A stretch of 48,758 nt of DNA, from contig CALLGK010000106.1 of the NCBI GenBank assembly GCA_938009905.1, positions 1 to 48,758 on the forward strand, given 5' to 3'. The notes beneath the pieces are model-generated. The model saw nothing but the letters and a program-made list of their open reading frames with translations, searched no databases and was not told the DNA's origin. Both the position numbers and the translations under genes were made by a program. Positions 1 to 8,317 of the stretch are shown piece by piece; position 1 is the stretch's first letter, and each line of letters begins with the position of its first letter. Source of the stretch: an uncultured Acidimicrobiales bacterium. GTDB lineage: Bacteria; Actinomycetota; Acidimicrobiia; Acidimicrobiales; SZUA-35.

Positions 1-116
1 GCCCTGTCACCGCGGACGTTCACGAACGCGAACGGCAGCACCACGTCAGGCGGCACCACCACCTCGGGTGGCAGCTCGATGCCAAGTGCGGTCAATCGGT
101 CGTCGATCTGTCCCAT
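1..116 (-). CDS. RidA/YjgF-family protein, N-terminal fragment
   Basis: Only the first 38 codons lie in the window; the gene runs off the left edge. The visible N-terminus reads MGQIDDRLTALGIELPPE and continues with a proline/valine-rich stretch into LPFAFVNVRGD. This is the usual opening of the RidA-like enamine/imine deaminase family (LxxLGIxLPP, then the first beta strand). Family members hydrolyse reactive enamine or imine intermediates, but the catalytic arginine region is outside the window, so activity cannot be judged. The start is the ATG at 114-116. The gene is divergent from the GNAT gene that follows. Family assignment rests on the short N-terminal pattern only. Confidence 0.6.
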   Translation of the reverse strand, partial: MGQIDDRLTALGIELPPEVVVPPDVVLPFAFVNVRGDR

Positions 117-169
117 GGCCCGACCCTAATTGGATTGAGCACGCCGGTACGTGCGTGCCACCGTGTGGC

Positions 170-1012
170 GTGGACCTGCAGGTGAGATCAGACGATGACG
201 CCGGGGCTGGTGCCGCGTTGATGGGTCTGACGGTTGAAGAGTTCCACGATCGCTCTGCCGGTCAGCAGATTCTCGGCCGGTGGTTCGCCTACGACGGTGA
301 CGAGGCGGTTGGCATGGTCACCGCGCTTGATCGAGTGGACGATCGGGTCTTCGTTGTCCATCGGCTTGCCAAGGAAGCAGCGTTCGCCCCGTTGTTGGGC
401 GCTGCGGTTTCGGCCGAGCTTGATCGACCACTTCACCTCACCCTCACCGACGATGTTGCTCACCGACAGCCGACAGCAGAGGCACTTGGCTTCTCGATCG
501 AGCTGGAGTCTTCTGCATTCGACGTTCCCTTCGACGCAGCGCTTGCCGCTCTTGGTCGGCAGCGAGGACAGACTCGATGCACGATTGCGACCGCGAGCGA
601 GGTTGACCAAGACGCACTCTTCAACCTCGACGTCGAGCTGCGAAACGACGTGCCGGGAAACGACGGTTGGCGTGGCAACCGAGCCTGGTTCGACGACGAG
701 ATGACGTCTGTTGAGTTCGACACCGCGGGCTACGTCGTCGCCGTCGATGGGGCGGGGGCGCTCGTTGGACTCTGCCGCATGTGGCGCAACGACGACGGCC
801 CGGCGCTCGGCATGCTCGGGGTCACACGGCCGTATCGCTCCGGCTTACTGGCGCTCGACCTCTTGCGTCATGGCCTCACCGGCGCGTCCGAGTGGGGATG
901 GCCCACCTTCTCGACCCACACAGCTCGACCGGCGCTGCAACGACGCCTGCGTTCGCTCGGCGCGTCAGACGCGGGTGGATTCAGTCGCCTTCGACGCCCA
1001 GCGCCTCGCTAG
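170..1012 (+). CDS. GNAT-family N-acetyltransferase (two-lobed)
   Basis: About 280 residues, long enough for two GNAT lobes. The second lobe shows an acetyl-CoA-binding pattern, GMLGVTRPYRSGLLALDLL, followed by a C-terminal segment ending in an RRLRSLGA-type turn typical of GNAT ends (xLGF/xLGA). The first lobe ends in AEALGFSIE, the matching position in lobe one. The substrate is not identifiable. The open frame extends upstream to 68, but that part overlaps the start of the divergent RidA gene. I therefore prefer the GTG at 170 (VDLQVRSDDD), with the GTG at 155 as an alternative; neither has a clear Shine-Dalgarno sequence. Its TAG stop shares the palindrome CTAG with the stop of the convergent racemase gene, so the two genes overlap by 4 bases. 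Confidence 0.65.
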   Translation: MDLQVRSDDDAGAGAALMGLTVEEFHDRSAGQQILGRWFAYDGDEAVGMVTALDRVDDRVFVVHRLAKEAAFAPLLGAAVSAELDRPLHLTLTDDVAHRQPTAEALGFSIELESSAFDVPFDAALAALGRQRGQTRCTIATASEVDQDALFNLDVELRNDVPGNDGWRGNRAWFDDEMTSVEFDTAGYVVAVDGAGALVGLCRMWRNDDGPALGMLGVTRPYRSGLLALDLLRHGLTGASEWGWPTFSTHTARPALQRRLRSLGASDAGGFSRLRRPAPR

Positions 1013-1704
1013 GTGTCGGCAAGCGCGAAGCTCACTGCCGCCTGGGCGTGCAGCAGCGTGGTCGGGAAGTACGGAACATCCACATCGTCGGCCGAAACAA
1101 GCAGCTCGATTTCGGTGCACCCCGCAATCACGCCCTGCGCCCCACGATCGATCATGCGGCCAATCACCTCGAGATAGCTGGCCTTCGATTCAGGATTGAT
1201 CACGCCCTGCACGAGCTCGTCGTAGATCACGTCGTGCACCAGCGTGAGGTCTGGTTCGTCTGGAACCAGGACGTTGAGTCCGTGGCTCACCAGACGACCT
1301 CGATAGAAGTCTTGTTCCATGGTGTAGCGAGTGCCGAGGAGTGCGACGGTCGAGAGGCCCTGGTCGACAATGGCAGTTGCTGTCGTGTCGGCCAAGTGCA
1401 GAAACGGCACGCTGATCGCAGCCTCGATCGCGGGAGCGACCACGTGCATGGTGTTGGTGCACAGCACAACAACGTCCGCCCCGCTCGTTTCGAGACGCTT
1501 CGCGTCAGCGGCCAGCAGCTCACCAGCAGCACCCCAGTTGCCTGCGGCTTGCAGCTCTTCGATGGCGGCGAAGTTGTAGCTGCGAATGATGAGATCAGCG
1601 GACGCAACCCCACCCAAGGCAGCTCGCACGCCCTCGTTGATGAGGCGCTCGTATTCGATCGAGCTTTCCCAACTCATGCCACCCAGCAGTCCGATGGTTC
1701 GCAT
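1009..1704 (-). CDS. Aspartate/glutamate racemase family protein
   Basis: A 231-residue protein of the Asp/Glu racemase superfamily, which interconverts amino-acid enantiomers with two cysteines acting as acid/base and no cofactor. Both cysteines are visible: C82 in LCTNTMH and C196 in AGCTEIELL. The N-terminus IGLLGGMSWESS is the standard opening of the YgeA-like group (amino-acid racemase/YgeA). I start at the internal Met before RTIGLLGG; the frame could extend 6 codons upstream. The substrate could be aspartate, glutamate or another amino acid. It is transcribed divergently from the Rieske oxygenase gene. Confidence 0.85.
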   Translation of the reverse strand: MRTIGLLGGMSWESSIEYERLINEGVRAALGGVASADLIIRSYNFAAIEELQAAGNWGAAGELLAADAKRLETSGADVVVLCTNTMHVVAPAIEAAISVPFLHLADTTATAIVDQGLSTVALLGTRYTMEQDFYRGRLVSHGLNVLVPDEPDLTLVHDVIYDELVQGVINPESKASYLEVIGRMIDRGAQGVIAGCTEIELLVSADDVDVPYFPTTLLHAQAAVSFALADT

Positions 1705-1771
1705 GGCGCGACCGTACGTCAAAGCTCGCGCTGGCTTGCGCGCGGGCAGGCCAATGTTCTGAACTCTGGGT

Positions 1772-2977
1772 ATGCGTCACGACGAGCAAGTGCGACTGAT
1801 CAAAGAGCTAGTTGCCCATCTCGATGCCGGCACCACGGTTGATGCGGGCGGATTGCGGCGTATCCCCACCGATAGCTACACCGACTTGGCGCGCGCTGAA
1901 CAAGAGATGGAGCTCTTCTTTAAGACGAAGCCACAGTGCCTCGGTTTGTCGCTCGATCTGCCAGAACCCGGATCGTTCCTCACCTCGAACGACCTCGGTG
2001 TGCCCGTGCTGGCCACACGCGACAGCGACGGCACGTTCAAGGCGTTTGTGAATTCGTGCCGACACCGTGGCGCCATTGTCGAATCAGAACCGTCCGGTAC
2101 GAAGCGTCGATTCACCTGCCCGTTTCACGCGTGGACCTACGACACGGCTGGCACGTTGGTTGGCTTGCCCAAGACCGAGCACTTCGGCCACGTCGACACG
2201 GATTGCCTCGGCCTTGTGCCCCTGCCGGCCGAAGAACGTCACGGGCTGCTACTTGTGCAACCAGACCCCGACGGCGAGCTAGATATCGATGACCTGCTGG
2301 GCGACTGGCTCAACGACGAGTTCCCCACGTGGCGGTTCGACGACATGGAACCTGTGTCGCGCGATGCCTACGAGATGGCGTGTAACTGGAAGCTCGCCAT
2401 GGACACCTTTGGCGAGACGTACCACTTCTCGTCACTTCACAGCGACACGTTGTTCAACTCGTTCCATGGCAACGTCCAGCTCTACACAAGCGACGCCAAC
2501 AACCACCGCATGATCCTGTGTCGGCGTGACATCGATGTGATGCGCAACATGCCGGAAGACCAATGGGACATCACGGTGGCGGGGCTCCCCGTCTACTGGA
2601 TCTTCCCCAACGTGATCCTCATGCCAACGCGATTCGGCTGCTTTTTGGTGCGGGCCTATCCCGACCCCGCCGACCCCGGTCGCCACGTGAGTCGCATTGG
2701 CTTCTACATGTACACCGAGCTCACGAAAGCCACGGGCCCCGAGGCCGTTGGTGTGAAAGAACACATCGCTGGGATGGCTGAAGGATTCGCTCAGATCATT
2801 CGCGATGAGGACTACCTCATGGGTGAATCACAGCAGGCTGCGGCCAATGCTGGTGCGTTGGAGCACGTGATCTTTGGCCGCAATGAACCGGCGCTGCACC
2901 ACTATCACAACACCTACCGAGCGAAGCTTGGCCTTGAGTTGCTGCCGCTGCTTGATGCCGCGGATGTCAAGGGCTAA
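1772..2977 (+). CDS. Rieske [2Fe-2S] ring-hydroxylating oxygenase, alpha subunit type
   Basis: A 401-residue terminal oxygenase component. The Rieske cluster motif is complete: C96-x-H98, 17 residues, then C116-x2-H119 (CRHRGAIV ... CPFHAWTY). The C-terminal catalytic domain shows the mononuclear-iron signature GETYHFSSLH (H-x4-H), preceded by the conserved NWKLAMDTFGE stretch. Such enzymes hydroxylate aromatic or quaternary-amine substrates using electrons from a reductase, and no reductase or ferredoxin gene is adjacent, so the partner is encoded elsewhere. The substrate is unknown. The gene stands alone; its TAA stop abuts the stop of the convergent small membrane gene without a spacer. 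Confidence 0.9.
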   Translation: MRHDEQVRLIKELVAHLDAGTTVDAGGLRRIPTDSYTDLARAEQEMELFFKTKPQCLGLSLDLPEPGSFLTSNDLGVPVLATRDSDGTFKAFVNSCRHRGAIVESEPSGTKRRFTCPFHAWTYDTAGTLVGLPKTEHFGHVDTDCLGLVPLPAEERHGLLLVQPDPDGELDIDDLLGDWLNDEFPTWRFDDMEPVSRDAYEMACNWKLAMDTFGETYHFSSLHSDTLFNSFHGNVQLYTSDANNHRMILCRRDIDVMRNMPEDQWDITVAGLPVYWIFPNVILMPTRFGCFLVRAYPDPADPGRHVSRIGFYMYTELTKATGPEAVGVKEHIAGMAEGFAQIIRDEDYLMGESQQAAANAGALEHVIFGRNEPALHHYHNTYRAKLGLELLPLLDAADVKG

Positions 2978-3184
2978 CTACCAGCCGAGAATCCACCCGA
3001 GCAGGTACAGGCTGGCCGGGATCGCAAGGAAACACAGCATGAGCAGACGGCTGAGGAGCCGGGCCCGACCTCTGGCGACGGAGGAACCGTTGCGCATTGT
3101 TTCGGCCATGTCGCGATGGAACGCGACGGCGTAGAAGGGGCCAATTCGATCGAAGTCGTCTTCGTGACCGTTCCACTTGCTCAT
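2978..3184 (-). CDS. Small single-pass membrane protein
   Basis: A 68-residue protein with a soluble, charged N-terminal half and one C-terminal hydrophobic helix (LLMLCFLAIPASLYLLGWIL), so a tail-anchored topology is likely. No family is recognised. Reality is supported by a purine-rich AAAGGGA stretch about 9-12 bases upstream of the ATG and by the exact abutment of its stop with that of the Rieske gene. The function is unknown. Confidence 0.55.
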   Translation of the reverse strand: MSKWNGHEDDFDRIGPFYAVAFHRDMAETMRNGSSVARGRARLLSRLLMLCFLAIPASLYLLGWILGW

Positions 3185-3280
3185 TGGTTGGATGTGTCCC
3201 TTTCGTGTGGTCAGTAAACGAGGGGGACCGAAGCTTGGTTCCGGATCGGGCAGTTCTGCCTGTGCGGAGAGTCGTCTGCC

Positions 3281-4627
3281 TCACACGGATGGCGGTGTTG
3301 GCGCATCGGACCGCACCGACGCAACGATGTCGAGCAATAGCTCGTCGGTGCCGTGCGAACCTTGCAGCTGGACACCAAGGGGGACGCCGCCCTGCACGGT
3401 TGGAATGGCAGCACTCGGCTGGCCCGAGAAGTTCGCCAAGCTGCAGATCAACCCCGCGAGCGACCCGTCGGGGTGAGGTTGGCCAACTGGCCACGGCATC
3501 ACGGTGAACGTTGGCAGCAGAAGTGCGTCGGCCTGACTCGTCCACGCTCGTGCGGCGGCGCCCGCTGCGTCGTTTACCCGTTGGCGGGATTCGGCCCACG
3601 TTGTCGCGTCGATATCGCGCCCTCGTTGGGCTGATTCGAGGACCTCAGCTGAGAGATCGGCTGATGTTGCGGGTCGTCCCAGCTGCGCTTCGATCCAGTT
3701 GGTCACCGCAGCCCGATGCGCATCGGTCAGCGTTGCCACCTCGTTGCCAATCACGGCCCCAAACTCCTCGAAGAAGGTTGGCTCGATCGCGACGATCTCG
3801 TGCCGCTCACGCAACACGTCAGCAACCTCGGCCAGTGCGTGATCGATCTGCGGCTCGACGGGGAGCCCGAACGGCATGGCCTTGAGGACCCCGATACGAC
3901 GGATGGGTTCGGGCGGCTCGCTTGCAGGCGGCGAGAGCTCGGCCAGCACTGCGGAGAGATCACGGGCCGATCTGGTCAGCACGAAGTCGGAGTGCATCCC
4001 GAACGGATCGTCGATGCCAGCCAACAGACGGCTCGGAACCCGCCCAGTCGTTGGTCGAAGCGTGAACAGTCCGCAGCAGCTCGCGGGGTAGCGAAGCGAC
4101 CCGGTCGAGTCCGAACCATGAGCGAGCGGCACGATGTGCGCAGCAACAGCCGCGGCCGACCCTCCACTTGAACCACCGACGGTGAGGCGGGTGTCCCACG
4201 GGTTGCGGGTTGGTGGCCCGATTGGAGGTTCGGTGGTGATGCCGGTCATCAACTCCGGCACGGCCGCCTTGCCGACGATGACAAAGCCCAGGTCCTCCAG
4301 CATCTGGGTGAGTGGGGTGGTGAGCGTCGAGTGGTAGTCGATCGACTTGAGCGCGTTGGTGCCCATCCAGAGCGGTGTGCCTGCAAGCTCTTGCCCCGCG
4401 TCCTTGAGCACGATGGGCACGCCGGCGAATGGTCCGGTGGCCGTCTCGGCTCGGGCCAGTGCTCGTTCCGGAAGCAACACGGTGATGGCTTCGAGTTCGC
4501 TCTGCGCTTCTGCTCGTGCAAGAGCAAGCGACACGAGCTCGACGGCCGACACCGAACCGCTGCGAACGAGTTCCGCCTGCGCCGTCGCATCACGGGCGAG
4601 GACGGGTTCAGACGCTTCAAGGCTCAT
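3281..4627 (-). CDS. Amidase (amidase-signature family)
   Basis: A 448-residue serine hydrolase of the amidase-signature family, which cleaves carboxamides through a Ser-cisSer-Lys triad. All three parts are visible: K75 in PIVLKDAG, the glycine/serine loop TVGGSSGGSAAAVA (cis-Ser about 153) and the nucleophile S177 in GSDSTGSLRYPAS. The family usually has about 450-500 residues, so this is full length. I start at the ATG before SLEASEP, which has GGTGG just upstream; a start five codons earlier is possible. The substrate is not predictable; GatA is unlikely because no gatB or gatC is nearby. It is unlinked in function to its neighbours. Confidence 0.88.
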   Translation of the reverse strand: MSLEASEPVLARDATAQAELVRSGSVSAVELVSLALARAEAQSELEAITVLLPERALARAETATGPFAGVPIVLKDAGQELAGTPLWMGTNALKSIDYHSTLTTPLTQMLEDLGFVIVGKAAVPELMTGITTEPPIGPPTRNPWDTRLTVGGSSGGSAAAVAAHIVPLAHGSDSTGSLRYPASCCGLFTLRPTTGRVPSRLLAGIDDPFGMHSDFVLTRSARDLSAVLAELSPPASEPPEPIRRIGVLKAMPFGLPVEPQIDHALAEVADVLRERHEIVAIEPTFFEEFGAVIGNEVATLTDAHRAAVTNWIEAQLGRPATSADLSAEVLESAQRGRDIDATTWAESRQRVNDAAGAAARAWTSQADALLLPTFTVMPWPVGQPHPDGSLAGLICSLANFSGQPSAAIPTVQGGVPLGVQLQGSHGTDELLLDIVASVRSDAPTPPSV

Positions 4628-4770
4628 GAACCACCATGCCACGCGTCGTGCTTATCGATCCGGCCGCCTACAACACGACTCTCGCCAACCATCGTCTCTC
4701 TGGACGATTGATCATGTATCGGGGACAATGAGGTATTCACAGGCCAGGAACAAGCGATCAGGGTGGAGGC

Positions 4771-5262
4771 ATGATCAACAACACGAACCAAACCAAAGTC
4801 CTGAAAGCCCTGGCCAAGAAGTCGTTCTGCACGCTTGCCACGGTGTCGCCAGCGCACCGTTCGCACAGTGCAGGCGTGGTGTATGAGTGGGTCGACGGCT
4901 CGCTGTGGGTCCACATGTCTCGCAGCAGTCGGAAGGCTCGGAACATGGCAGCGTCTGGTGACGCTGGCGTGTGTGTTCCGTTCCGGCGCCTGCCGGTTGG
5001 GCCGCCGTTCACCATCCACTTCCAAGCCATCGCAGAGCTTGTCCCGATGGACAGCAGCGAGGCTCGGACTCTCCTCGATGCAGGAAAGCTTGGGTCGATC
5101 TCCGGCCATGGTGCACTCAAGATGGAGGACGGTGTGTTCGTAAAGCTCACGCCGCGGGGCACCGTGCACACGTTCGGCATCGGCGTGAAGACGATCGACC
5201 TGATTCGCGATCCGATCGGCGCTGGCCCCCGCAGCTTCACGTTCGACCAGGCCGCAGCATGA
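4771..5262 (+). CDS. Pyridoxamine 5'-phosphate oxidase-like split-barrel flavoprotein
   Basis: A 163-residue protein of the FMN-binding split-barrel fold. The N-terminal strand pattern KKSFCTLATVSPAHRSHSAGVVYEWVDGSLWVHMSRSSRKARNM matches the PPOX family, where this region binds FMN phosphate. Known relatives include pyridoxamine-phosphate oxidases, F420-dependent reductases (common in Actinomycetota) and heme-degrading proteins; the exact cofactor cannot be told. A strong Shine-Dalgarno sequence (AGGGTGGAGG) precedes the ATG. It is the first gene of a tight three-gene operon: its stop overlaps the start of the DUF1772 gene (ATGA), and an AraC regulator follows. Confidence 0.75.
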   Translation: MINNTNQTKVLKALAKKSFCTLATVSPAHRSHSAGVVYEWVDGSLWVHMSRSSRKARNMAASGDAGVCVPFRRLPVGPPFTIHFQAIAELVPMDSSEARTLLDAGKLGSISGHGALKMEDGVFVKLTPRGTVHTFGIGVKTIDLIRDPIGAGPRSFTFDQAAA

Positions 5263-5756
5263 CCGTCCAGGCGGTGGTCCTTGTGGTCAGCATCGTGGCG
5301 GCTGGCCTATCGGCGGGCCTGCTCTTCGGATGGCTCGTGTCGGTCATCCCTGGCACTGCTCGCATCGACGATCGGTCGTTCGTTCACACGATGCAAGAGA
5401 TCAACCTCGCCATCATCAACCCGGCTTTCCTCATCCCCTTTGTGCTCACGCCCGTTGCGCTGATCGGCGCCGCGGTTCTGCTCTATCGATCCGGCAATAC
5501 CCCTCAGGCCACCGGGCTCGTGGTTGCCGCAACGATCTATGTTCTCGGCGTGCTTGGTGTGACCATTGGAGGCAACATTCCGCTCAACAATGCATTGGCT
5601 GAGCTGAACATCGACGAGTTGTCGATGGAAGGGCTTGCGGCGGAGCGCACGAAATTTGAGCAGCGTTGGAACCGTTGGCACGCAACACGTACCGCAGCCT
5701 CGGTTGCTGCGTTTGTGGTTGCCCTTTCGGTGTCAACAACGAACGTTGGAGGCTAA
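5259..5756 (+). CDS. DUF1772 / anthrone-oxygenase-like membrane protein
   Basis: A 165-residue integral membrane protein with about four hydrophobic helices. The pattern VTIGGNIPLNNAL ... FEQRWNRWHATRTAAS is the hallmark of DUF1772, a family that includes fungal anthrone oxygenases; the bacterial members are uncharacterised. The start ATG overlaps the upstream TGA by four bases, indicating translational coupling. The downstream AraC gene starts at the base directly after its TAA. The gene set (FMN barrel, DUF1772, AraC) suggests a small regulated redox or detoxification operon; this is inference. Confidence 0.75.
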   Translation: MTVQAVVLVVSIVAAGLSAGLLFGWLVSVIPGTARIDDRSFVHTMQEINLAIINPAFLIPFVLTPVALIGAAVLLYRSGNTPQATGLVVAATIYVLGVLGVTIGGNIPLNNALAELNIDELSMEGLAAERTKFEQRWNRWHATRTAASVAAFVVALSVSTTNVGG

Positions 5757-6773
5757 GTGACGTCTGATTCCGTTGATGCAGTTCTCGACGCGGCCCCTGT
5801 AGCCCTTGCCGGCATCCCCGACGCAGGCGACCCGCTGGCCGAGGCTCTGCAGCACCTACGGATGGATGGCATGTTCTATTGCCGCTCCGAGCTCACCGCT
5901 CCCTGGGGGCTCGAGCTGCCGCCGATGCCGAACTGCCTGTGGTTCCACGTCGTGCTCGACGGTACGTGTGTGCTCACCACGTCAGCCGGCACCGAGCTTC
6001 GAGTAGGGGCCGGCGACATCGTCGTGCTGCCCCATGGCGCAGGACACTCAGCTGGCGACGACCCAGCTTCACCGACACCGCTGGTATTCGATTTGCCGCA
6101 CGACTACATCAGCCGGCAGTACGCGGTGCTCCATCACGGTGACGGTGGCGCAGCGTGCTCGATTATCTGCGGCGTTGTGCATCTCGGCCACCCTGCGGCC
6201 CGTCAACTGCTCACGGTGCTACCCGAGATCATGCACGTTGATGCCGCAACTGGTCGGCGCCAATGGGAGTGGTTGCCAAGCATCCTCACCTTGATGACCG
6301 CCGAAGCGTCGACGACCCGCCCGGGCGGCGAAACCGTCATCACCAGACTGAGCGACATCTTGGTGGTGCAAGCCATTCGGGCCTGGATCGAAACCAGCCC
6401 GGATGCGCAGACCGGTTGGCTCCAGGCGCTGCGAGATCCGCACATCGGTCAGGCGATCACGCTGGTGCATCGCGACCCAGCGCACGACTGGACCGTGGCC
6501 AGCTTGGCCAGCGCCGTCGGGATGTCGAGATCGAATCTCTCGGCTCGATTTACCGAACTCGTTGGTGTGTCGCCCAAGAGCTACATCACGTCGTGGCGGA
6601 TGCGAACCGCCGAGGATCTGTTGCGCGACCCATCCCTCTCGTTGGCACAGATTGCAAAGGCCACGGGCTATCAGTCTGAGGCCGCGTTCAGCCGAGCCTT
6701 CAAACGTGAGGTTGGCAAAGCCCCAAGCCAGGCCAGAACAACGCCCGCTCTAATGGACGCTGCACTGGGCTGA
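5757..6773 (+). CDS. AraC-family transcriptional regulator with cupin sensor domain
   Basis: A 338-residue regulator. Residues about 20-200 form a cupin (CWFHVVLDGT ... LRVGAGDIVVLPHGAGH), the ligand-sensing part of the cupin_6/AraC group. The last about 100 residues hold two helix-turn-helix units: WTVASLASAVGMSRSNLSARF and LAQIAKATGYQSEAAFSRAFKR, then the AraC end PSQAR. It begins with GTG immediately after the DUF1772 stop and most likely controls its own operon. The last codons and stop lie in an imperfect 19-base tandem duplication (6756-6793). Confidence 0.88.
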   Translation: MTSDSVDAVLDAAPVALAGIPDAGDPLAEALQHLRMDGMFYCRSELTAPWGLELPPMPNCLWFHVVLDGTCVLTTSAGTELRVGAGDIVVLPHGAGHSAGDDPASPTPLVFDLPHDYISRQYAVLHHGDGGAACSIICGVVHLGHPAARQLLTVLPEIMHVDAATGRRQWEWLPSILTLMTAEASTTRPGGETVITRLSDILVVQAIRAWIETSPDAQTGWLQALRDPHIGQAITLVHRDPAHDWTVASLASAVGMSRSNLSARFTELVGVSPKSYITSWRMRTAEDLLRDPSLSLAQIAKATGYQSEAAFSRAFKREVGKAPSQARTTPALMDAALG

Positions 6774-6793
6774 TGACGCTGCGCTGGGTTGAT
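6756..6793. repeat. Imperfect 19-bp tandem duplication over the AraC stop codon
   Basis: Two head-to-tail 19-base units (6756-6774 and 6775-6793) start GACGCTGC and end TTGAT or CTGAT, differing at two positions. The first contains the TGA stop of the AraC gene. This looks like a replication-slippage product; no functional role is evident. Confidence 0.7.
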
Positions 6794-6798
6794 AGCGG

Positions 6799-7824
6799 CT
6801 AGGAGATGTCGACCGTCTCGAACGTAATCTCGGGTTGATTGTCCTCAGTGAACCGAACCCCATCAGGTCCCTGACGTGGGACGACGTAGACGACGGCATG
6901 TTGGGGAGCCCACACGCAGTTGATTGATGGATCCTGGAACGTCGTGTGTACGAAGCCCCCGTCGGCTGGAACCAGCTCGAACCCAATCGGGGCACAGGCG
7001 CTGTAGGCGACAACAAGCACGAACTCTTCGGCGAGACCGACGGCGTTGAGCTGGGCTTGGAGCCCGGCGGGGTAGGAGTCTTCGTCTTCATTGACACCCA
7101 CGACGCGACCAACGAGTTCTGCTGCGGCATCGCCCCCGAGTTCGAAGAAGGTTGCGCCGTCAGAAGGCGCGTCATTCGTCGTATCCCGCTGGATGTACAC
7201 GCCGACTGGGGTCACACCATCGAGCCGTGACGGCGGAGGAACGGTGACTGGTTGTCCCTCGATGTCTGGAACGCTGTCGGGAGCGAAGACAACCGTACCG
7301 TCGGCTGTCTCGACGTGCTGCGGGACGATGAACAGCGATGCGTATGGGGTGAGCGCTTCACAGACTGTTTCGTTGTCCTGGACGAGATCCACAGCGATGT
7401 CAGTCGTGCTGATCAGCAGCCTCGCTTCAACCGGTTGGCACGCGTCGGTGATGGTGAGGAGGACCATTTCACGTCCCCAATCGACGTCGCCGACGAGGCT
7501 CACGTCCAGCAGTTCGTACATCCCAAACGCAAGGCTGTTCTCGAGCCGAGCGAGCTCAACATCGTCAAAAACGGCAACGGGTGCGGTCAATCCAGCCGAG
7601 GGCGGATTGTCAACGGAATGAAAGCTGTGGGCATCAATCCGAACGGTCCTTTCATCAGCGGGCACGGTGTCGTCCGGTTGCGCGATGACGCTGTCTGACG
7701 GGGGTTCGGATGTGTCCGATGGAGCCGATTGTGGATCGGCCGCGCAGCCCGCAGCGACAACGAGAATGGCGACAAGAACCAGCCATGCAGGACGTTTCCA
7801 AGGCTGAAATCGAGCGTGTCTCAT
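6799..7824 (-). CDS. Secreted lipoprotein with two similar cysteine-containing domains
   Basis: A 341-residue protein. The N-terminus has basic residues, a hydrophobic core and the lipobox VAAGC, so it should be lipid-anchored outside the cytoplasmic membrane. A Ser/Pro/Asp-rich linker follows. Two modules resemble each other: one around ENSLAFGMYELLDVSLV ... TITDACQP ... ETVCEAL ... FIVPQHV, the other around ELVGRVVGVNE ... VAYSACAP ... SINCVWAPQHAVVYVVPR. Each has two cysteines, which suggests one disulphide per module. I recognise no named family. GGAGAT lies just upstream of the ATG. It is convergent with the AraC gene. Confidence 0.7.
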   Translation of the reverse strand: MRHARFQPWKRPAWLVLVAILVVAAGCAADPQSAPSDTSEPPSDSVIAQPDDTVPADERTVRIDAHSFHSVDNPPSAGLTAPVAVFDDVELARLENSLAFGMYELLDVSLVGDVDWGREMVLLTITDACQPVEARLLISTTDIAVDLVQDNETVCEALTPYASLFIVPQHVETADGTVVFAPDSVPDIEGQPVTVPPPSRLDGVTPVGVYIQRDTTNDAPSDGATFFELGGDAAAELVGRVVGVNEDEDSYPAGLQAQLNAVGLAEEFVLVVAYSACAPIGFELVPADGGFVHTTFQDPSINCVWAPQHAVVYVVPRQGPDGVRFTEDNQPEITFETVDIS

Positions 7825-7949
7825 GCAATCTCCGACGCAATGGTTGGCTCGCTGGTTCCCCTTCTGAGGAGATTTCTGCGAAGCGTTACATCACTGATCG
7901 GAGGCTTCAGACCGTTCGATGAGGGCTCGGAGCATCTTGAAGTCGCCAA

Positions 7950-8174
7950 CTACTCGACAACGGGAGTGCCTCCGGGGCGGAAGATGGCGCTTCGGGCGTC
8001 GACGATCATGGCATCGCTGAAGGAGTTGACCGCCTGGGCGTCGACGGCTGTCTCTGAGACGAGAAAGAGGAGCCCGAGCGAGGCAAAGACGGCGGCCATC
8101 AGAACGCCAACGGCGATGAGTGTTCGTTGGTTGGTGGTCAGTTGTTCGAGTTGGAGGGTGAGTGCAGTAACCAT
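7950..8174 (-). CDS. Small single-pass membrane protein
   Basis: A 74-residue protein with an N-terminal soluble stretch (LTLQLEQLTTNQRTLI), one transmembrane helix (AVGVLMAAVFASLGLLFLV) and a C-terminal tail. No family is recognised. The ATG is preceded by ACGGGGACC, an adequate Shine-Dalgarno sequence. It is divergent from the ABC exporter operon, from which it is separated by 143 bases. The function is unknown. Confidence 0.5.
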   Translation of the reverse strand: MVTALTLQLEQLTTNQRTLIAVGVLMAAVFASLGLLFLVSETAVDAQAVNSFSDAMIVDARSAIFRPGGTPVVE

Positions 8175-8317
8175 GTCGGTCCCCGTTCATGAGAAGTTGT
8201 TTCGTTCACCGCTACCAACCGGTGGTCAGCCCTGATCGCTTCCGGAACGGGCCTTGCCAAGTTGTGAACGATCGCGGGTTCTCACTTCTGGGGCCTCTCG
8301 CCCGACGGGTAGAGGAC

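Noticed and set aside
2967-3599. 210-codon minus-strand open frame over the amidase end and the small membrane gene
   Set aside because: Arg/Ser-rich composition, conflicts in frame with the well-supported amidase and with the small membrane protein.
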